IMG/VR virus record: IMGVR_UViG_3300047274_000137
Coordinates: 1-32,434 of that record
Strand: one strand, 5' to 3'
Length of the DNA stretch: 32,434 bases
Origin: a virus
The translations under genes were made by a program, and so were the position numbers. The notes under the pieces are model-generated. The model ran no database searches and had not been told where the DNA came from. It was given only the letters and a program-made list of their open reading frames with translations. Positions 1 to 6,298 of this stretch are shown here, in pieces. Every line of letters begins with the position of its first letter. The first letter of the stretch is position 1.

Positions 1-127
1 GGGGGGGGCAAGTGATGTTGCCAACGCCAACGGTTAGTGACACATTCACTAGCAATCTAAAATCTTCTCAGCAAAAAGAAGGTTCGATGCACTCGGTCAC
101 GCTGCCGCAAGCAGTTGAGCGACTAAT
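1..127. repeat. Direct terminal repeat, left copy (assembly closure)
   Basis: Bases 1-127 are identical to 32308-32434. The length of 127 equals a common largest k-mer in short-read assemblers, so this is most simply the overlap left when a circular graph is written as a line, not a biological repeat. The reading frame ending at 182 continues without break from the right end, which supports closure. A real short terminal redundancy cannot be excluded from sequence alone. Confidence 0.95.
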
Positions 128-182
128 TCCGCGTGACAACCTTGAGGTAAAATTAGAAGTGGATGGGCCGAAAACCAACTAA
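3..182 (+). CDS. C-terminal end of split cytosine methyltransferase subunit (wraps from right edge)
   Basis: This is the last 59 codons of the gene that begins near 31320. Across the circular junction the frame passes through the G8 tract (Thr-Arg-Gly-Gly-Gln) and then an LPTP-Thr-Val-Ser-Asp motif at about 18-38, ending at TAA 180-182. Motifs of this LPTP kind recur in the C-terminal part of phage m5C methyltransferase proteins; another copy lies in the same protein at about 31758. The segment follows motif X of the methyltransferase (GNGVVPQQ, near 32230), so it is an appended module and not part of the catalytic core. The function of the module is unknown. Taken alone it would look like a start-less open frame, and it is only interpretable after joining the ends. 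Confidence 0.85.
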   Translation, partial: GGQVMLPTPTVSDTFTSNLKSSQQKEGSMHSVTLPQAVERLIPRDNLEVKLEVDGPKTN

Positions 183-196
183 CGACCCACCCACAA

Positions 197-255
197 CCGA
201 TAATCCGAGTATCGGCAAGTCCAGTTTACTGGCTACTGCCGAAGAATAGGCAGTA
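197..255. promoter_or_regulatory. Three consecutive inverted repeats upstream of the replication initiator
   Basis: Three perfect hairpin-forming repeats lie back to back: CCGATA/TATCGG (197-202, 210-215), CCAGT/ACTGG with a two-base centre (221-232), and TACTGCC/GGCAGTA (234-240, 249-255). The last ends three bases before the ATG at 259, where a Shine-Dalgarno site would be, and no good one is visible. They could be operators, a structured 5' leader that limits translation, or part of the replication origin. A TTTACT box at 225-230 could be a -10 element. Confidence 0.5.
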
Positions 256-258
256 AAA

Positions 259-930
259 ATGAGCATTGAAGCCGTATCGCTCGTGCTAAACCACTCAAAA
301 GCGCAAGGCCGCGCAAAACTAGTCCTAATCGGCATCGCCAACCATATGGGCGATCAAGGCGCATGGCCGTCAATCAGCACCCTAGCCAAATACGCTAATG
401 CCTCCGAACGAAGCGTAAAACGCGACATTCAAGAGCTAATAGACCTTGGTGAACTAGAGGTGCAATTACAGGCCGCCCCGGTCAATTCGCAATACAAAAC
501 TAACCTTTATTGGATTTTGGTTGAACCGGCAGGGGTGACAACTCAGGTAAGCAGGGGTGACAACCTGGGTAATTCAGGGGTGACACCTGTTGGCACGCAA
601 ACCATCATTAAGAACCATCAAGAACCAAATAAGAGAGCGTCACGAATTCCTGAAGATTTTCAGGTGACTGATTCGATGCGCGAATGGGCTTTGAAAGAAG
701 CCCTGGCGATTGACGTTGATGTGCAGACGGCTAACTTTATTGACTATTGGCAGTCGAAGTCTGGGAACGCTACAAAGTTGGATTGGGTTGCGACGTGGCG
801 TACGTGGATGCGAAACGCTAGGCCGCCTATTGTGCCTAAATCTGGTGGGCGTGGTTATGATCGGGAAAAGGAAAACGCGGAACGCCGCGCTCGTCTACTA
901 GCAGAAATGGAAGCAAATGAACAAGCTTGA
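259..930 (+). CDS. Replication initiator, winged-helix protein (phage O-like)
   Basis: The product has 223 residues. Residues about 18-70 form a winged helix: Leu-Ile-Gly-Ile-Ala-Asn-His, then WPSISTLAKYANASERSVKR, as in the helix-turn-helix of phage replication proteins. Residues about 140-190 hold the FxxYWxSKxG...DWxxTWRxWMRNA block common to phage initiators of the O/DnaT/DnaD type. Between them, a low-complexity linker is encoded by three iteron-like DNA repeats (530-589), the arrangement seen where an initiator gene carries its own origin. It is the first gene of the early operon and overlaps the next by 14 bases. It probably binds the origin and recruits the host helicase, since the phage encodes no helicase or polymerase that I can see. 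The family call is strong; the exact biochemical role is inferred. Confidence 0.8.
   Translation: MSIEAVSLVLNHSKAQGRAKLVLIGIANHMGDQGAWPSISTLAKYANASERSVKRDIQELIDLGELEVQLQAAPVNSQYKTNLYWILVEPAGVTTQVSRGDNLGNSGVTPVGTQTIIKNHQEPNKRASRIPEDFQVTDSMREWALKEALAIDVDVQTANFIDYWQSKSGNATKLDWVATWRTWMRNARPPIVPKSGGRGYDREKENAERRARLLAEMEANEQA
530..589. repeat. Three iteron-like direct repeats inside the initiator gene (candidate origin)
   Basis: The 13-base unit CAGGGGTGACAAC starts at 530 and 552, and a variant CAGGGGTGACACC starts at 575. Spacing is 22 and 23 bases, about two helical turns, so the sites would lie on one face of the DNA. The repeats encode the linker of the initiator. Lambdoid phages carry iterons in the middle of the O gene, so this is a candidate replication origin. 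Confidence 0.6.
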
Positions 931-1363
931 GGTAAACCAACTGCTGGAATACGCACAGAACTTCGACAACCGGAAGATTACTGACGGGATGCTAACGGCT
1001 TGGGCTGAAGTGTTATCGGGTGTACCGTTTGAGATTGCCCGTGAATCGGTTGTGAAAGCGTTTCAGGCTGACGATGTGAAGTGGCTAGAACCTAAACACG
1101 TGTTCAGGTATGCGCGCCCGGCTATGGATCGTGCCAAAGCGTTAGCGCAGTCAGAAGCCGAAGCTGAAGAATCACGCCGCAACAAGGAAGCGTCAACACC
1201 GCCGCCGCTATGCAACCACGGTAAACGCCTCGTAGACTGTGGGCCATGCTGTAAATGGTTCGCTAAGAATCACGAAACACACCCCGTCACCGATATTCGT
1301 ATGTGCCAAAAATGTTTAGATGTGATGCGAAACAAAAAAATTCCTGTCACTAACCGCCCATAG
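917..1363 (+). CDS. Replisome-associated protein with cysteine-rich tail (possible helicase loader)
   Basis: The product has 148 residues. Residues 1-75 are helical (LLEYAQNFDNR..., AWAEVLSGVPFEIARESVV) and resemble a domain often found directly after the initiator in actinophages and in helicase-loader-like proteins: repeated helices ending in a 'WLEPKHVFRYAR' turn. After a charged stretch rich in Ala, Glu and Arg comes a cysteine cluster (CNHGK...CGPCC...CQKC) that could bind zinc. The ATG at 917 overlaps the initiator by 14 bases, with GGAAG upstream, so the two are translationally coupled. By position it may load the host helicase; the similarity is weak and this role is inferred. Confidence 0.65.
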   Translation: MNKLEVNQLLEYAQNFDNRKITDGMLTAWAEVLSGVPFEIARESVVKAFQADDVKWLEPKHVFRYARPAMDRAKALAQSEAEAEESRRNKEASTPPPLCNHGKRLVDCGPCCKWFAKNHETHPVTDIRMCQKCLDVMRNKKIPVTNRP

Positions 1364-1373
1364 GCTAGATGAT

Positions 1374-1631
1374 GTGCAAAAGATTATTTGTGAACGATGC
1401 GGCTACGTCTGGTATCAGCAGCGCGCACGTGAAATCTATTGCCAGTCGTGCCGGGCTAAACCAGCTAAAACGATCCGTGACGGATTTATTACCCCGTGTT
1501 TGCCGTGGCATGGCCCATTTGATGAACTTGACCGGCCTATCAACGGTAATGCTTTGTTTTATCCTGGTGTTCGTATGTGCCGTAATAGTGATTGTGTAGA
1601 ACCGACTCATATTGTCGGTGCAGAAAGGTAG
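1374..1631 (+). CDS. Small zinc-finger protein, paralogue of the protein at 5146
   Basis: The product has 85 residues. Two knuckles, CERCG near the N terminus and YCQSC about 17 residues later, should form a four-cysteine zinc site. The C-terminal part reads PG-Val-Arg-Met-C...DCVEPTHIVG, and the protein at 5146 has the matching PG-Leu-Arg-Thr-C...DCVVKAHIVG, so the two are clear paralogues inside one genome. The GTG at 1374 is the first usable start and no strong ribosome site is visible, so the start is uncertain. I recognise no named family. Nucleic-acid binding is a reasonable guess for a small phage zinc finger in the early operon. Confidence 0.7.
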   Translation: MQKIICERCGYVWYQQRAREIYCQSCRAKPAKTIRDGFITPCLPWHGPFDELDRPINGNALFYPGVRMCRNSDCVEPTHIVGAER

Positions 1632-1640
1632 AGTACGTGT

Positions 1641-1991
1641 ATGGCTATTATCGTTGAATTTACGGGTTATGTTCAGGAAACTAAGGTTTTCTCGTGGGGT
1701 GTTATCGCTAAGGTGACACACAACCAGGTTAAGAAGGGTGCTGACGGCAACTGGGAAACGGTCGGCTATGACCGCTTTGATGTAATCCTGCCGGATGGTG
1801 TGACTGTTCAGGCTAAGGATCGTGTAACGGTTGTTGGTCGTTTGAAGTCGAAGGAGTTTGACCGCAAGGATGGCAGCAAGGGTATGAGCCTTGAAGTCAA
1901 GGGTCTAAAGGTTGAGCTGGCTTCTAACACACGTAGCGAAACTCAGGCGTACAACATGGAACGCGCCGCAGATGTTGAACTGCCATTCTGA
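1641..1991 (+). CDS. ssb: Single-stranded DNA-binding-like protein
   Basis: The product has 116 residues. Strand-rich sequence with VTVVGRLKSKEF and 'DRFDVILPDG' fits an OB fold, although the usual full SSB signature is diverged. The last residues, ADVELPF, copy the acidic D-D-x-PF tip by which bacterial SSB recruits partner enzymes (helicases, RecO, primase, exonuclease I); the terminal Pro-Phe is intact. It would coat single strands during replication and recombination and bring host proteins to them. The RusA resolvase overlaps its 3' end, and this pairing is common in phage early operons. Confidence rests mainly on the C-terminal tip and on context. Confidence 0.7.
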   Translation: MAIIVEFTGYVQETKVFSWGVIAKVTHNQVKKGADGNWETVGYDRFDVILPDGVTVQAKDRVTVVGRLKSKEFDRKDGSKGMSLEVKGLKVELASNTRSETQAYNMERAADVELPF

Positions 1992-2406
1992 TCTAACTTT
2001 TTTTGTTGGCGGCACGCCTATCCCACAAGGGTCTAAAAGGGCTTTTGTTCGGGGTGGGCGTGTTTCGCTTGTGGAGGCTAACCCTAAACTGCCTGTGTGG
2101 CGTACGGCCGTGAAGTTGGCGTGTCAACAGGCGATGTTGGATGTTCAAGCGTCACCTGGTCAAGATGTGCCGTTTGTGGTTGAGCTTGATTTTGTGTTGC
2201 CGCGCCCTAAAACGGTGAAGCGTGCTGTGCCGTCGGTGAAACCTGACGTAGACAAACTGATTCGCGCCGTATTGGATTCTGTAACTCACGCCGGGTTTTG
2301 GACTGGTGATGAACTGGTGGTGGAAGTGACGGCTAAGAAACGGTATGCGCCTACCGAATACGATGTGGGTGCGTGGATCAGGTTGCGACACGCCGAAAAC
2401 AAATAG
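1972..2406 (+). CDS. rusA: RusA-family Holliday junction resolvase
   Basis: From ATG 1972 the product is 144 residues, near the usual RusA length. The diagnostic block KPDVDKLIRAVLDSVTHAG, followed by FWTGDELVVEV and KKRY, carries the conserved acidic residues that bind metal in RusA (D-x-D-K-L...L-D-x...D-D region; here the last pair is GDE). 'PIPQGSKRAF' near the start is also typical. It cleaves four-way junctions and so clears recombination or replication intermediates before packaging. The frame is open farther upstream, but a longer start would sit deep inside the SSB gene; ATG 1972 gives a 20-base overlap. It is the last gene before the promoter at 2412. Confidence 0.85.
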   Translation: MLNCHSDLTFFVGGTPIPQGSKRAFVRGGRVSLVEANPKLPVWRTAVKLACQQAMLDVQASPGQDVPFVVELDFVLPRPKTVKRAVPSVKPDVDKLIRAVLDSVTHAGFWTGDELVVEVTAKKRYAPTEYDVGAWIRLRHAENK

Positions 2407-2411
2407 TTGCA

Positions 2412-2443
2412 TTGACTTGACCTTTTGTGTCACTATAGACACA
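2412..2443 (+). promoter_or_regulatory. Promoter with palindromic operator-like site
   Basis: A -35 TTGACT (2412-2417) and a -10 TATAGA (2434-2439) are 16 bases apart. The -10 lies inside an inverted repeat, TGTGTC (2426-2431) and GACACA (2438-2443) around ACTATA, so a dimeric regulator bound here would block polymerase. A start of transcription near 2446 would give a leader of about 30 bases before ATG 2476. The TGTGTCA half-site recurs at the promoters near 14253 and 15649. Confidence 0.6.
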
Positions 2444-2475
2444 TACCAGCAAACGACTGGTCAAAGGGAAAGGGA

Positions 2476-2658
2476 ATGAAGATGCGTGACTTCTTCAAAG
2501 TTGTAGCGTTTTTCGCAGTCCTATTCGGTGTCATGTGTCTGCCTGATCTGGCAGTCAAGTATCTGCCTGAATGGGTTTTGTTTGTAATGATGGCCGGCAC
2601 GTTTACCGGGCTTATCGCTGCGTTGGTTTGGGTGGTGAAGCAGATTGCTCAGGACTAA
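2476..2658 (+). CDS. Small membrane protein with two predicted transmembrane helices
   Basis: From ATG 2476 the product is 60 residues. This start follows a strong AAAGGGAAAGGG ribosome site; a longer reading from 2425 would begin within the promoter. Two hydrophobic stretches are visible, FFKVVAFFAVLFGVMCL and WVLFVMMAGTFTGLIAALVW, joined by a short loop with PEW, and a charged C terminus. It is the first gene behind the 2412 promoter. It could be an early membrane-acting protein, for example superinfection exclusion or inhibition of a host membrane process. It is unlikely to be the main holin, because the lysis cluster is at 27.3-28.3 kb. Function unknown. Confidence 0.7.
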   Translation: MKMRDFFKVVAFFAVLFGVMCLPDLAVKYLPEWVLFVMMAGTFTGLIAALVWVVKQIAQD

Positions 2659-2857
2659 ACGGCAGGAAACTGAACGCCTGGTGGCGGCTGCTCGTGAACG
2701 CAAGTCGGAGTACATGAAGGTTATTGCTTCGGGTAAGACGGCCACGATTATTTCGGCGGCTCACGCCTACCACGATGCGTTTGACGATTTGAAAGCGCAC
2801 ACGCGTTGGTCGTTGTCTAAGTTGTTTGATGTTGTGAACGAGGGGGCTGATTTCTAA
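2645..2857 (+). CDS. Hypothetical helical protein
   Basis: The product has 70 residues, rich in Arg, Lys and Ala, and mostly helical: RQETERLVAAARERKSEY, then TIISAAHAYHDAFDDLK and WSLSKLFDVV. The TTG at 2645 overlaps the preceding gene by 14 bases, and the stop shares one base with the next ATG (TAATG), so it sits in a tightly coupled operon. I do not recognise a family. The basic first helix might bind nucleic acid. A shorter start at ATG 2714 is possible. Confidence 0.55.
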   Translation: MLRTKRQETERLVAAARERKSEYMKVIASGKTATIISAAHAYHDAFDDLKAHTRWSLSKLFDVVNEGADF

Positions 2858-3165
2858 TGGGTTGGTTTAAGGCTAGGGCGCGTAAGAGCGATCCGGTTAC
2901 GTCGGTTGAAGCTGCTGCTTCGGTGAAGAACATAACTGCTACGCAGGAGCGTGTGCTTTTTATTTTGTCTACGTTTGGCCCGGCGAATGATGAAGCGATT
3001 TTGGCTGAGTGGAACATGATGGGGCTGCCTGTTATTTCTGCTTCGGGGTTGCGTTCGCGTCGTAAAGAGCTGGTTTATGTTGGGCTGGTTGAGGATTCTG
3101 GGGCGCGTATCAAGATGGCTTCTGGCCGTAATTCAATTGTTTGGCAAGTAAAGAAAGGCAAGTAA
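2857..3165 (+). CDS. Winged-helix DNA-binding protein
   Basis: The product has 102 residues. After a basic N terminus (KARARKSDPVTSVEAA) come a helix with 'TATQERVLFILSTFGP', a second element 'DEAILAEWNMMGL', and a likely recognition helix 'SASGLRSRRKELVYVGLVED', ending with a wing 'GRNSIVWQV'. This order is common in small actinophage helix-turn-helix proteins. It could regulate early transcription or assist replication. The ATG overlaps the upstream stop by one base. It is too small and too generic to be called a lysogeny repressor, and nothing else here points to lysogeny. Confidence 0.7.
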   Translation: MGWFKARARKSDPVTSVEAAASVKNITATQERVLFILSTFGPANDEAILAEWNMMGLPVISASGLRSRRKELVYVGLVEDSGARIKMASGRNSIVWQVKKGK

Positions 3166-3345
3166 ATGAGTAATACACCTATTTGGGATGAAACCAGCAC
3201 AAACCTGCTACTGCTACAAAAGTCTGCTTATGAGCGTGGCCGTATCGAAACCCGGTTGGCTATTGCCGACAAGCTGAAGGCTGCCACTAAGAAGCCGCCT
3301 GTTTATATTGTCAAACTGATCAAGGAACTAGAGTCAAATGCCTAG
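3166..3345 (+). CDS. Short helical protein of a repeated small-protein family
   Basis: The product has 59 residues, from ATG 3166 to TAG 3343-3345. Its centre reads AYERGRIETRLAIADKLKAA, which has the (Y/F)xxGRxxxRxxI pattern also seen, loosely, in the products at 3338, 5688 and 6295. Such short helical proteins are common in actinophage early regions and have no assigned role. The start directly follows the stop of the winged-helix gene, and the stop overlaps the next gene by eight bases. This favours a real coding gene over a spacer. Confidence 0.6.
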   Translation: MSNTPIWDETSTNLLLLQKSAYERGRIETRLAIADKLKAATKKPPVYIVKLIKELESNA

Positions 3346-3532
3346 CCAGGATGTTGAGAAGTGGGCGGAACAAACCGAAAAGCTGGTCGTTGACGCTTTC
3401 CATCGTGGTATCGCGCTCGGCCGTCAAATGGCTGAACTGCGCCCAAAGGTTGTTATTGACGAACTGAAGGCGCAACTACCGGCAGAAAACCACGTGTTCC
3501 TAGACACGATACTGAAAAGGTTACAGGCATGA
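3338..3532 (+). CDS. Short helical protein (AFHRGIALGRQ type)
   Basis: The product has 64 residues and is almost fully helical. The segment AFHRGIALGRQMAEL resembles YERGR in the preceding gene and FRAGSAFERDR in the gene at 5688, suggesting distant paralogy. The C terminus (HVFLDTILKRLQA) is a second amphipathic helix. It overlaps both neighbours by a few bases. No function is recognised. Confidence 0.55.
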   Translation: MPSQDVEKWAEQTEKLVVDAFHRGIALGRQMAELRPKVVIDELKAQLPAENHVFLDTILKRLQA

Positions 3533-3714
3533 CACCGGGCGAGGGTACACGCAACTTTTACCGTCAGCAAGGCTACCTACAGGCCGTGACCGTAACCACG
3601 TCACTTATTGAGTCGCGGCAATGCTTCGATTTCAAAACTAAAGGCAACTGTGATCACGGTGGCTGTTGGGCGTTGTATGAGTTGGCAAAAACTCTTGTCA
3701 AGGGAACTAACTAG
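3529..3714 (+). CDS. Hypothetical protein with Cys/His cluster and LVKGTN tail
   Basis: The product has 61 residues. A tyrosine-rich start (NFYRQQGYLQ) is followed by a possible metal site, CFDFKTKGNCDHGGC, and an ending KTLVKGTN. That ending parallels ALIKGET, ELIKGEN and ELIKGAN in the products at 5688, 5936 and 6295, and the 'NCDH' pair is shared with the product at 6295. It probably belongs to the same small-protein group. The ATG overlaps the upstream stop (ATGA). Function unknown. Confidence 0.55.
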   Translation: MTPGEGTRNFYRQQGYLQAVTVTTSLIESRQCFDFKTKGNCDHGGCWALYELAKTLVKGTN

Positions 3715-3723
3715 GCTGGACTT

Positions 3724-3969
3724 ATGGGATTTTTTGACGGCCTTACTATGCCACAACCTGCTAAACGTGACTGCTACCTGCTAACGAAAGCTAACCAGCT
3801 CGGTCTATCTGACGCAGACAAGAAACAATTGTTTGCGTTGGCTGACGATCTTGCGTGGTCGGCTTCTGCTTTGTGTGACGCTTTGAACCAGCGTGGTTTT
3901 GTTATTTCGCGTGGCGTTATTGACCGTCACCGTAAGCACGCTTGCCCGTGTTTCGATAAGGCGGCCTAA
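3724..3969 (+). CDS. Putative helix-turn-helix protein paired with the phosphoesterase
   Basis: The product has 81 residues. The first half is helical (LTKANQLGLSDADKKQLFALADDLAW). The second half, ALCDALNQRGFVISRGVIDRH followed by RKHACPC, has the spacing of a helix-turn-helix whose last helix is basic and ends in a CPC motif. This short protein is often found directly before the metallophosphoesterase in actinophages; here the two genes share one base (TAATG). It may be a DNA-binding adapter for the enzyme or a separate regulator. The DNA-binding call is from pattern only. Confidence 0.6.
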   Translation: MGFFDGLTMPQPAKRDCYLLTKANQLGLSDADKKQLFALADDLAWSASALCDALNQRGFVISRGVIDRHRKHACPCFDKAA

Positions 3970-5126
3970 TGTTTGACAATATGTTGCCTCCTGCCCCGAA
4001 GGTTGAACCGCCGAAGGGTTGGCGGCCAGCCGTTGAGTTGGATGGTGACGAGGGTTGGGCGGTCACGCCAGGTATTCCGGCAGACGATAAACCCGATTTC
4101 GACGCGTTCCTGCTTGATGCTGGGTTTGACCCGGCTGAGGTTGAGATTGTGGGTACGCCACGTACTTCGCGTTGGCAACGTTATGACGGGTCGTGGCTCA
4201 CCTCGTATCGTTTCAACTTCCGTAAGCTCGGTACGGTCGTTGACCTGCCAGCGTTGCTGCAAGAAGTAAAGAAAACAAAGAAACCTAACCCTAAACCGGT
4301 CGTATCGGATAAGGCTTTGGTTGTGTTGGTTGCTGACTTGCAGATTGGTAAGGGCGATCATCGTGGCGGCACTAAGGAACTGGTTGAGCGTGTGTATGCG
4401 GCGTTTGACCGTGTAGAGGCACAGGTGAAGTCTGGCCGCTATGAGCAGGTGATTGTTGCTGATATGGGTGATGTGGTTGAGTCGTTTACTAATAAGGCGG
4501 ATCAGCAGCAGACTTTCACTAATGACCTTTCGATTATGCAGCAGGTTGATTTGGCTACTAGCTTGCTGTGGGATTTGTTGAAGCGTGTTACGCGCCTGTG
4601 TGACAACGTGACCTATGCGACGATTGCCAGTAATCATTGTCAGTTTCGGTTGCAGAAACAAACGGTGGGCCGCCCTGGCGTAGACGATTGGGGTGTGGTT
4701 ATAGCCCAACAGTTGGCACGTCTGACGCGTGAAGTAGGGTTGCCGGTTCGTGTGCTTGTACCTGAACCACATGACGAGTCGCTAGCGTTTGACGTGTTCG
4801 GTGACGGCTTCCATGTTCTCGGCTTGTGGCATGGACACCAAAGCGGCCGACCTGATCAAGTGCCTGAATGGTGGCGTAAACAGGCTTTCGGGCAGCAACC
4901 TGTAGCCGGGGCAACTATTGGGCTTACAGGTCACTTTCATCACTTGCGTGTACAGGAACTAGGGCAAGCCCCGAACGGTGGTTCGCGCTGGTGGATTCAA
5001 GCCCCAACCCTAGACAACGGTTCTAACTGGTGGCGGTTGAACGCTGGCGAGGATTCAACACCTGGTTTAGCGGTATTTGAATTGGAGCGCGGAAAACACT
5101 ACGCTGGAACAGTATTCAAGCTGTAG
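3969..5126 (+). CDS. Metallophosphoesterase (calcineurin-like)
   Basis: The product has 385 residues. Motifs appear in family order: VADLQIGKGD (121-130, with Asp123 and Gln125 where many members have D-x-H), ADMGDVVES (164-172), the NH of ASNHCQFR (220-227), GLWHGH (285-290) and LTGHFHH (319-325). Together they make the two-metal site of phosphodiesterases and phosphatases. The first 110 residues are a separate, less conserved domain. Phages carry relatives of Mre11/SbcD-type and cyclic-nucleotide-type enzymes, and the substrate here cannot be read. The SNHC in place of the usual GNHD is a variation to note. The gene lies in the early operon after the helix-turn-helix partner, which suggests a role in DNA processing. 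Confidence 0.85.
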   Translation: MFDNMLPPAPKVEPPKGWRPAVELDGDEGWAVTPGIPADDKPDFDAFLLDAGFDPAEVEIVGTPRTSRWQRYDGSWLTSYRFNFRKLGTVVDLPALLQEVKKTKKPNPKPVVSDKALVVLVADLQIGKGDHRGGTKELVERVYAAFDRVEAQVKSGRYEQVIVADMGDVVESFTNKADQQQTFTNDLSIMQQVDLATSLLWDLLKRVTRLCDNVTYATIASNHCQFRLQKQTVGRPGVDDWGVVIAQQLARLTREVGLPVRVLVPEPHDESLAFDVFGDGFHVLGLWHGHQSGRPDQVPEWWRKQAFGQQPVAGATIGLTGHFHHLRVQELGQAPNGGSRWWIQAPTLDNGSNWWRLNAGEDSTPGLAVFELERGKHYAGTVFKL

Positions 5127-5145
5127 CCAGCAAGAAAGGGAAAAA

Positions 5146-5688
5146 TTGAAGGCTATAACCTGCGATCGTTGTGGTATCCAATTTGAAGTTAGCGACGATG
5201 CCTATACGCAACGCTTAACGCGTGGCGTTACTAATCCTGACTGGTGTTCGGATTGTCGCGGCTATAACCCGTCTACTGGTTGCCGTGGCTGGTCTGGTGA
5301 TGTTGACGATAACTTTATGCCGTTGAAGAATGGCAAACCTTATTTGCCGGGTTTGCGTACTTGTGGTCGTGTTGATTGTGTTGTGAAAGCCCATATTGTT
5401 GGGCAGATTCCTGATCGGCTACCTGTTGGGGTGCGTGGTTGTAGCGTTGAGGGTTGCGAACGGCCTCATAATGCGCGCGGTAAGTGCATGATGCATTACA
5501 GGCAGGATCACCGTACAGGCTTTCTTCAGCGTCGCGATGCGGCGATTAGTGAGGCTTTACAGTTTTTTACGGATACGCCTACTAAGAATTATTGTGCTGT
5601 GCCGTTGTGTGGGCAAAAGTTTCACGCTAAAGGGTTGTGTTTTCAACATTACCGCGCTGCCGTGTCTGCTATTGAAAGGGTGGCTTAA
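5146..5688 (+). CDS. Multi-zinc-finger protein
   Basis: From TTG 5146 the product is 180 residues. This start follows AAAGGG at 5135-5140 and lies just after the phosphoesterase; a longer frame would overlap it. It has three parts. The first (CDRCG...WCSDC, then PG-Leu-Arg-Thr-C...DCVVKAHIVG) is paralogous to the protein at 1374. Two copies of a second finger follow, C-x4-C-x7-G-x-C-x2-HYR: CSVEGC...GKCMMHYR and CAVPLC...GLCFQHYR. The same finger occurs twice in the product at 6497. Such knuckles usually bind zinc and nucleic acid; a regulatory or RNA-binding role is a guess. The last codon overlaps the next ATG. Confidence 0.75.
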   Translation: MKAITCDRCGIQFEVSDDAYTQRLTRGVTNPDWCSDCRGYNPSTGCRGWSGDVDDNFMPLKNGKPYLPGLRTCGRVDCVVKAHIVGQIPDRLPVGVRGCSVEGCERPHNARGKCMMHYRQDHRTGFLQRRDAAISEALQFFTDTPTKNYCAVPLCGQKFHAKGLCFQHYRAAVSAIERVA

Positions 5689-5933
5689 TGCCTGATTGTA
5701 CGATGTGCCTGGATTGTTTCGGGCATGATAATGACACGGAGTATACGGCTGGGTTTCGTGCCGGGTCAGCTTTTGAGCGTGACCGCATTATCAAAGAACT
5801 TGAGGCAAACGAACACATTTGGCGTGAGCGTGTGGTGCTAGTAGCCCTCAAAGCACTTATCAAGGGAGAAACAAAACCGTTTATTACTGCTGCTCAAGTA
5901 GAGCAAATGGCTGATGAATTGTTGGAGGAATAG
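5688..5933 (+). CDS. Small protein of the ERxRIIKxLE family
   Basis: The product has 81 residues. An N-terminal CTMCLDC may bind metal. The core FRAGSAFERDRIIKELEANE matches LREQERIIKLLEVND in the product at 6295, and both are followed after a short gap by (A/E)LIKG. The C-terminal helix (AAQVEQMADELLEE) is acidic. It lies two bases from the next gene, in an operon of similar small genes. No function is known to me for this actinophage family. Confidence 0.6.
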   Translation: MPDCTMCLDCFGHDNDTEYTAGFRAGSAFERDRIIKELEANEHIWRERVVLVALKALIKGETKPFITAAQVEQMADELLEE

Positions 5934-5935
5934 CA

Positions 5936-6298
5936 ATGAGTGACAGGGTTCACCAGTTAGCTGAGGTATGGCGAAAAATGATTTCAACAGACCATCACAA
6001 ACACAAAGACGGCTACTTTTTTATTAGTAAATCTTGGTCTTATGACCATTCCGCCAAATACCACGCCGAACATGACGCTTATATTGGTGAAGATTTGTTT
6101 GGGCCTTACAGGGATTCCTATGCTGAGGCCGAAGCAGACTTAATTGCACACATTATCAAGCAAATAAAAGAACAAGAACAATGGGCATTAGGTGTTATGT
6201 CAAGGCAGGAAGATGACCGTTGGTCTGAGCGTGAAGCCGAATGGATGTTAAAAGTAATTAGCGAAAACACCGAACTTATCAAGGGAGAGAACAATTGA
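5936..6298 (+). CDS. Hypothetical protein, Trp- and His-rich
   Basis: The product has 120 residues. The first half is rich in His, Lys and Tyr (DHHKHKDGYFFISKSWSYDH). The second half is helical, with AEADLIAHIIKQIKEQEQW and an ending ELIKGEN shared with the products at 5688 and 6295. The N-terminal half has no counterpart elsewhere in the window, so this may be a fusion of the small helical module to another domain. SD-like GGAGGAA stands shortly before the ATG. Function unknown. Confidence 0.6.
   Translation: MSDRVHQLAEVWRKMISTDHHKHKDGYFFISKSWSYDHSAKYHAEHDAYIGEDLFGPYRDSYAEAEADLIAHIIKQIKEQEQWALGVMSRQEDDRWSEREAEWMLKVISENTELIKGENN

Noticed and set aside
1-127. True direct terminal repeats of the packaged DNA
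   Set aside because: The length matches an assembler k-mer exactly and the gene frame continues across the joint; closure of a circular graph is the simpler explanation.
1369-1599. A 76-residue frame starting five bases before the 1374 gene
   Set aside because: The 1374 frame is supported by paralogy with the 5146 protein; this one has no such support.
1365-1721. A 118-residue reverse frame over the zinc-finger and SSB genes
   Set aside because: No start signal and overlaps two supported forward genes.
2857-3165. Lysogeny repressor
   Set aside because: The protein has a generic winged-helix pattern and there is no integrase, divergent promoter or Cro-like partner nearby.
3966-4772. A 268-residue open frame antisense to the metallophosphoesterase
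   Set aside because: No recognisable motif and a composition typical of shadow frames; the forward frame has all phosphoesterase motifs.
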